Assembly (NCBI GenBank): GCA_002305275.1
Contig: DBQO01000039.1
Location: forward strand, 1 to 9,282
Reading direction: 5' to 3'
Source: Bacteroidales bacterium UBA1392
GTDB lineage: Bacteria; Bacteroidota; Bacteroidia; Bacteroidales; UBA932
Length of the DNA: 9,282 bases
Position numbers and translations under genes: made by a program. Position 1 is the first letter of the stretch, and every line of letters starts with the position of its first letter. Positions 5,902 through 9,282 of the stretch are shown here, in pieces. The notes under the pieces were generated by a model. That model was not told the origin of the DNA and did not search any database. It saw only the letters and a list, made by a program, of their open reading frames with translations.

Positions 5902-7079
5902 AAACCGACTTCGACAAATACATCTCCGATCAGATACAAAACATTGAAGATAACCTTCAAGTTGGTAACTGGGGAAAATTCCAAACGCGCTATGCACGAC
6001 ATAGAGGTGTTAAGATGGTGCGGATCATAATACCCGTAGTTGCCGCTGCCTCCGTTATAATTGTGTTGTTGTTATCCGGAATAAACAGGATAGATAATGG
6101 AATAAAACGGATAGACGACAACTATCTCTTAATTGCCGAAACTACTCCAACCATCAGGACAGAGGTCCCTGCTTTTAGGAAAGTATTTATGCCTTCACAT
6201 AGACATCAGGAGCCTACAAAGCCTGACACCTTTCATATACCGGATTCCCAACCGCAGATTGATGCGGAGACCTTAATTCAAGAGAATGTCGACGCGCCCA
6301 AGTTTGAACATGCGACAAAAAAGGATTCCATACATCAACCAATTCCATCCTACGACTATTTTGATGCTGATAATGATGCTACAGCCTATATTCCCAAGAA
6401 GAGTCTTTCCATATCATCGATAGGTATATCGGGAAGCCAGGGCTTAGTAGGTTATAGTCAGTTCGATATGCCCTTTGGGGCTTTTCAGCTTAGAACGTCC
6501 TATGCAGAAGAAAAACCAAGAGGTGATATTTCACACGAAAAACCAAGAGATAGTATCCTAGTGGATAAACCTGTGGATAATATTGTCCTCGGAGAGACAG
6601 AAGAGGTAAAATACAGGCATCTGCCCCCTATAACCGTCGGAGTTTCCTTGGCCATCAATTTCACTCAACGACTTGTACTTATCACCGGGTTGGATTACTC
6701 ATTATATCTTTCAGAGAAAAAAGAAATCATATCTCCCGACAAAGTGAGAATTGAAAGGCAACAACTCCATTATTTGGGATTGCCTTTTAGATTAAACTAC
6801 ACGATTTATTCAAAAAAATCATTTGAATGGTATGCCGGCGGAGGTTTCAAAGTGGATAAATGCATATATGCCAAATCCGGAGACGAAGTTCTAAAGGAAT
6901 CCAATTTCTTATTATCTGCATTACTGACTACAGGAATTCAATACAATATTACACGCAACTTCTCCATATATTGCGAACCCTATTGCAGTTATTTGTTTTC
7001 GGATACAGGACTGCCTTCATACCGTAGTGAAAAGCCTTTTGAAATATCAGCGAGTCTCGGCATCAGAGTCAATCTATGA
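5898..7079 (+). CDS. Putative transmembrane anti-sigma factor fused to a C-terminal outer-membrane beta-barrel-like domain
   Basis: A 393-residue protein encoded directly after the ECF sigma gene. Residues 1-38 are charged and probably cytoplasmic, the right place and size for a sigma-binding segment, though no zinc-binding HxxxCxxC motif is present. A single TM helix lies at about 41-60. A polar, proline-containing linker spans about 62-240 and contains three 9-residue repeats (204-230). Residues about 242-393 look like a small porin/PorT-type beta-barrel: alternating hydrophobic strands such as TVGVSLAINF, LVLITGLDYSLYL, WYAGGGFKV and the ending EISASLGIRVNL. Similar ECF-plus-barrel gene pairs are common in Bacteroidetes. 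If both predictions hold, the chain would span both membranes. Anti-sigma function is inferred from position and topology. An alternative is that the C-terminal sheet is periplasmic. Confidence 0.88.
   Translation: MKTDFDKYISDQIQNIEDNLQVGNWGKFQTRYARHRGVKMVRIIIPVVAAASVIIVLLLSGINRIDNGIKRIDDNYLLIAETTPTIRTEVPAFRKVFMPSHRHQEPTKPDTFHIPDSQPQIDAETLIQENVDAPKFEHATKKDSIHQPIPSYDYFDADNDATAYIPKKSLSISSIGISGSQGLVGYSQFDMPFGAFQLRTSYAEEKPRGDISHEKPRDSILVDKPVDNIVLGETEEVKYRHLPPITVGVSLAINFTQRLVLITGLDYSLYLSEKKEIISPDKVRIERQQLHYLGLPFRLNYTIYSKKSFEWYAGGGFKVDKCIYAKSGDEVLKESNFLLSALLTTGIQYNITRNFSIYCEPYCSYLFSDTGLPSYRSEKPFEISASLGIRVNL
6507..6587 (+). repeat. Three 9-codon repeats in the linker of the anti-sigma protein
   Basis: Residues 204-230 read EEKPRGDIS, HEKPRDSIL, VDKPVDNIV, each with a central KP. 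At DNA level GAAAAACCAAGAG recurs at 6510-6522 and 6537-6549, exactly 27 bp apart. The copies lie just before the barrel-like domain and probably form an extended spacer. Confidence 0.75.
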
Positions 7080-7106
7080 GGTGCCGGTTAGTATAATCAA
7101 CTCTTC

Positions 7107-8420
7107 TTATTTCCCATCGTAAACTCCTGCAAAAAGTATTACGCCGGAGGTTTTTTCTACTATGCCATAGACGAAAGGATGGTCGGCAAAGAAATCAATC
7201 TCTTTATTAGGTTGATTGGGAATAGAGGTAAATCCAATTTGCACTGCTGTGACGGCTGCCGCCTCTGTACCCCATTCTGCTACATTTATACGTGCCTTTT
7301 GGATAACTGATCCGATATGGAAATCTTTGATGGCGGAATGGGAAAGCAATTTATCGAATTCAGCCCTATTGGGATCAAAAGCACGATGAATACCAAGTGT
7401 GTTCAACATCTTGGTGAGCTCATATTTATTCTCGGACTCAAATTTGGGAAGTCGTAGATTTACAACGGCATCATTTGACATTGATGATAAGGCCCCGGAA
7501 AAGTTCTCCGAAGTGAAGGATGAGAAGAGGCGCTCAATACCATTCCCTCCCTTTAAATCAGGCAAAATGATATACATGGCAAACTTTCCGTGTGCATACG
7601 GAAGTTCCACGATAGCATTGTTTCCAATCTTTCCATAGCGTAAACTCCTTGAAGTAACCATATAATCTACTTTCCTTTCTCCACCGCCATCCAGATAGAA
7701 AGGTTGTGATTTCTTTGTAGATTCTTTTTCAAACATTGGTTTCCCTGACTCCTCACTCCATTTTGCTTTGAAATAGAGTGCATTTAGAATTGCGGCAGCA
7801 AAATTGGGGATAATATCACTTTCCTGGAGGAATGGAAATATAAATCCGTTTGTACTGCGATATGCCCATTCATTGATCCTGTCCACAACAACCTTTGGGT
7901 TGGTTGCATCTATATACTCGACAGGGGCGTAATAGACCTTTTCAGCTATATTTCGGAAATCCTCCTGTACACGAAAGTCCTTATTTACAATAACTGCATC
8001 GGTCAACTTGACCTCGACGGAATCATCAAGCGCCGGCAATTGATTGAGCAAAAGATTGCAATACTCATTAAGGGCCTTCTGGTCTTTCCCATATCCTAAC
8101 GTACCGATAATCTCCGAAGCTGTTTCACCACTGGCCCCGTTTGCAGTAATCGCAAGGGCATATTGTAAGCTGAGTGGAGAGAAAATGACGCTCTCTTTTT
8201 CTTGAGCGTATAGGAGTTTCAAACTATTAATCGCAAAAGCATTGCCTGCTCCGACATAAGCCTTTTGTTCTGCAGTCAATGTCACTTTTGTTATCATACG
8301 TTCCGGAGATGGAGACTCAATCTCAATAGGATCATTCACCTGCGGGACATCACTTTTTTCACATGCTGACAAACCCAGGGCAGCAATAAAAAGTATTAAA
8401 ATAATTTTTACCTGTTCCAT
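7107..8420 (-). CDS. Serpin family lipoprotein 2 (protease inhibitor)
   Basis: A 437-residue serpin lipoprotein, a paralogue of the one at 3847-5160. Hand alignment gives about 330 of 437 identical residues with no gaps. The signal peptide ends in a good lipobox LSAC (C20), followed by the same EKSDVP. SPLSLQYAL, NALYFKAKW, LRLPKF and FFADHPFVYGI are all present at the same residue numbers as in serpin 1. The hinge EWGTEAAAVTAV is identical, but the following bait reads QIGFTSIPNQPN. Predicted P1-P1' is T398-S399, with F397 at P2, so a different protease preference is likely (for example after the aromatic residue). The gene is convergent with the anti-sigma gene (27-nt gap, no terminator seen). 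Its promoter matches those of the sigma gene and serpin 1. Expected to be anchored in the outer membrane, probably surface exposed. Confidence 0.96.
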   Translation of the reverse strand: MEQVKIILILFIAALGLSACEKSDVPQVNDPIEIESPSPERMITKVTLTAEQKAYVGAGNAFAINSLKLLYAQEKESVIFSPLSLQYALAITANGASGETASEIIGTLGYGKDQKALNEYCNLLLNQLPALDDSVEVKLTDAVIVNKDFRVQEDFRNIAEKVYYAPVEYIDATNPKVVVDRINEWAYRSTNGFIFPFLQESDIIPNFAAAILNALYFKAKWSEESGKPMFEKESTKKSQPFYLDGGGERKVDYMVTSRSLRYGKIGNNAIVELPYAHGKFAMYIILPDLKGGNGIERLFSSFTSENFSGALSSMSNDAVVNLRLPKFESENKYELTKMLNTLGIHRAFDPNRAEFDKLLSHSAIKDFHIGSVIQKARINVAEWGTEAAAVTAVQIGFTSIPNQPNKEIDFFADHPFVYGIVEKTSGVILFAGVYDGK

Positions 8421-8427
8421 AACTGTA

Positions 8428-8458
8428 CAAATGTAGGATAAATAATTGTAAAACTCAA
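8428..8458 (-). promoter_or_regulatory. Possible second, housekeeping promoter of serpin 2
   Basis: On the minus strand TTG (8458-8456), a 20-nt spacer, then TACATTTG (8435-8428) fits the Bacteroidetes TTTG / TAnnTTTG pattern. The start would fall at about 8421-8424, next to the ATG at 8420, so the transcript would be almost leaderless. Serpin 1 has no equivalent. Confidence 0.3.
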
Positions 8459-8502
8459 CACCTCATATAGTTTAGTAGTGTTTTAATATAGCAAGTTCTA
8501 TC

Positions 8503-8538
8503 TATTATATATACGCAATAACAGACCAAATACTTCCA
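8503..8538 (-). promoter_or_regulatory. ECF-type promoter of serpin 2
   Basis: On the minus strand TGGAAGTATTT (8538-8528), a 12-nt spacer, then CGTATATATAATA (8515-8503). The -35 part equals that of the sigma promoter and the -10 part equals that of serpin 1. A T-rich stretch lies upstream as in the other two. Predicted leader about 75 nt. Confidence 0.75.
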
Positions 8539-8660
8539 TAAGTTTCAAAATAATAGTTGCGAGTTGCGTAGTGCAAGGTTAGAGGTTTTGGATGCGTGTT
8601 ACGGGGAGAAAGTTAGTTCTGAGTTCCGAGTGTGTAGTATGGAGTGTGGCGGGTGAACGA
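8539..8660. other. Intergenic DNA, GAGT/GTTG-rich, no gene seen
   Basis: The left part of the 361-nt gene-free stretch 8539-8899. It is strand-biased (rich in G and T on the plus strand), with loosely repeated words such as GTTGCGAGTTGCG (8557-8569) and TGAGTTCCGAGTG. No coding potential, RNA or clear promoter is visible. The rest of the stretch, 8661-8899, is packed with the repeats and hairpins listed separately. Confidence 0.5.
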
Positions 8661-8695
8661 CTCCACCAAAGAGAAAAGGCAACCGAAGTTGGTTG
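8661..8695 (+). repeat. Direct repeat of the terminator region, copy 1
   Basis: The first 24 nt (8661-8684, beginning CTCCACCAAAGAG) are identical to 8856-8879. The next part (AAGTTGGTTG) also matches after one inserted G. This copy lacks the second arm of the terminator, so it cannot form the full hairpin. Confidence 0.85.
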
Positions 8696-8717
8696 GACAA
8701 TTCGGAGCGAAGCGACT

Positions 8718-8735
8718 GACTCCGACTATCTCCAC
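8718..8735 (+). repeat. 18-nt inverted copy of the tRNA-Ala 3' end
   Basis: GACTCCGACTATCTCCAC reproduces the 3' strand of the T stem, the acceptor 3' strand, the discriminator A and the first C of the CCA tail of tRNA-Ala (complement of 8902-8919), in the opposite orientation. Confidence 0.85.
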
Positions 8736-8759
8736 AAAAAAAGCGGCCCGAAGGTCGCT
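8736..8759 (-). terminator. Rho-independent terminator with TTCG loop
   Basis: On the minus strand AGCGACC, loop TTCG, GGCCGCT (one wobble pair), then a T run (8742-8736). The C(UUCG)G tetraloop is exceptionally stable in RNA. It is a second terminator for rRNA/tRNA transcripts and would shield serpin 2 from read-through. Confidence 0.8.
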
Positions 8760-8778
8760 ATCGGAGCGAAGCGACTAC

Positions 8779-8796
8779 GCAGCGCTTCTGCGCTGC
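8779..8796. other. Hairpin GCAGCGC / GCGCTGC
   Basis: A 7-bp perfect stem with loop TTCT. No T run follows on either strand, so it is not a typical terminator. Confidence 0.7.
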
Positions 8797-8798
8797 TT

Positions 8799-8817
8799 TG
8801 GTTCCCCAAGGGAACCA
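8799..8817. other. Hairpin TGGTTCCC / GGGAACCA
   Basis: An 8-bp perfect stem with a 3-nt loop, directly after the previous hairpin. No T run follows on either strand. With its neighbour it forms a compact double hairpin between the two terminators. Confidence 0.7.
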
Positions 8818-8853
8818 TTAAAAGGAGGGGTAGAAAAGGGAGCGAAGCGACTG

Positions 8854-8909
8854 ATCTCCACCAAAGAGAAAAGGCAACCAAGTTGGTTGCCTTTTCCTTT
8901 GGTGGAGAT
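8854..8909 (-). terminator. Long terminator hairpin of the 16S-tRNA operon
   Basis: The core is 13-nt inverted arms (8869-8881 and 8883-8895; GGCAACCAA / TTGGTTGCC flanked by A and T runs), giving a strong minus-strand terminator. Pairing continues outward with one bulged base: 8854-8866 against 8897-8909. The outer arm is the acceptor 3' strand and CCA of tRNA-Ala itself. The terminator begins directly at the tRNA 3' end. Confidence 0.85.
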
Positions 8910-8976
8910 AGTCGGAGTCGAACCGACGACTTCCTGCTTGCAAAGCAGGCGCTCTAGCCAACTGAGCTATACCCCC
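8900..8976 (-). tRNA. tRNA-Ala (TGC)
   Basis: Cloverleaf seen on the minus strand: acceptor GGGGGTA / TATCTCC (two G-T wobbles), D arm with AGCTCAGTTGGCTAGAGC, anticodon stem-loop CCTGC-TTTGCAA-GCAGG with anticodon TGC, T arm GTCGG-TTCGACT-CCGAC, discriminator A at 8903 and an encoded CCA at 8902-8900. It is the standard alanine tRNA of the Bacteroidales rRNA spacer. It lies 3 nt after tRNA-Ile. Confidence 0.97.
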
Positions 8977-8979
8977 GTA

Positions 8980-9056
8980 TGGTAGTCTCTACTGGAATTG
9001 AACCAGTGACCTCTACATTATCAGTGTAGCGCTCTAACCAACTGAGCTAAGAGACT
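8980..9056 (-). tRNA. tRNA-Ile (GAT)
   Basis: Cloverleaf on the minus strand: acceptor AGTCTCT / AGAGACT, D arm AGCTCAGTTGGTTAGAGC, anticodon stem-loop CTACA-CTGATAA-TGTAG with anticodon GAT, T arm ACTGG-TTCAATT-CCAGT, discriminator A at 8983 and encoded CCA at 8982-8980. The usual first tRNA of the 16S-23S spacer. Confidence 0.97.
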
Positions 9057-9111
9057 ATATAATAAATGGAAAACAAAAAGCGAAACGCCTTGTTGTATCA
9101 AGTCAAACTCC

Positions 9112-9282
<171 letters not shown>

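Larger units (their letters stand above)
7091..8538 (-). repeat. Serpin duplication unit, copy 2
   Basis: The partner of 3831-5254. It shares GTATAATCAA (7091-7100) 6 nt beyond the stop codon, the gapless 437-codon serpin and the ECF promoter at 8503-8538. The leader is longer here (about 75 nt rather than about 57 nt), so indels are confined to the 5' untranslated part. Confidence 0.85.
8704..8852 (+). repeat. GGAGCGAAGCGACT, three exact copies
   Basis: The 14-mer occurs at 8704-8717, 8763-8776 and 8839-8852, all on the plus strand. Each contains GCGAAGC, a DNA sequence known to form an unusually stable mini-hairpin. The word also resembles the complement of the tRNA-Ala T arm (GGAGTCGAACCGAC at 8914-8927), differing by one deletion and one substitution. 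Confidence 0.9.

Noticed and set aside
8592..8985. Two overlapping plus-strand open frames of 121 and 113 codons
   Set aside because: They run through hairpins and antisense through tRNA-Ala; the VGVEPTTSCLQSRRSSQLSY ending is the well-known spurious translation of an antisense tRNA-Ala.
9073..9090. GCG-AAA-CGC hairpin between 16S and tRNA-Ile
   Set aside because: Only a 3-bp stem; too short to call a processing site or terminator.

Overview
The window looks like chromosomal DNA of a Bacteroidales bacterium. The 3' end of a Bacteroidetes-type 16S rRNA gene lies at the right edge, most genes lack Shine-Dalgarno sequences, lipoproteins are frequent, and the families present (DUF4143 ATPase, ECF sigma with a TM/beta-barrel partner, lipoprotein serpins) are typical of that order. 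I cannot place the genus.

Layout. 1-227: six degenerate repeats spaced about 32 bp apart, ending at the start codon of a DUF4143-type AAA ATPase (228-1526, +). 1607-3643 (-): a tight three-gene operon, in transcription order a lipoprotein, a four-TM protein and a soluble protein with a possible permuted papain-like His/Cys arrangement. 3790-3818: terminator. 3847-5160 (-): serpin lipoprotein 1. 5335-7079 (+): ECF sigma factor overlapping by 4 nt a partner protein with a TM anchor and a C-terminal beta-barrel. 7107-8420 (-): serpin lipoprotein 2, a paralogue of identical length. 8539-8899: no gene, but a dense set of hairpins, repeats and pieces related to the tRNA-Ala 3' end. 8900-9282 (-): 16S 3' end, tRNA-Ile(GAT), tRNA-Ala(TGC), followed by terminators where a 23S gene would be expected.

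How it works together. The most interesting unit is 3831-8538. The sigma gene and both serpin genes carry the same upstream sequence, TGG(A/C)AGTATTT, then 11-12 nt, then CGTATATAT. This has the architecture of an ECF promoter (TGGAAG-N16/17-CGTA). It predicts a self-contained regulon in which the sigma factor activates itself, its membrane partner and two surface serpins. By hand count the serpins are about 75% identical over 437 aligned residues with no gaps, but only 4 of 16 residues match in the reactive-centre bait region, while the hinge is identical. I infer an envelope protease-defence system: a sensor that may span inner and outer membranes releases sigma, which induces two inhibitors with different bait sequences. 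The promoter match and paralogy are read directly from the sequence; the signal, the anti-sigma activity and the target proteases are inference.
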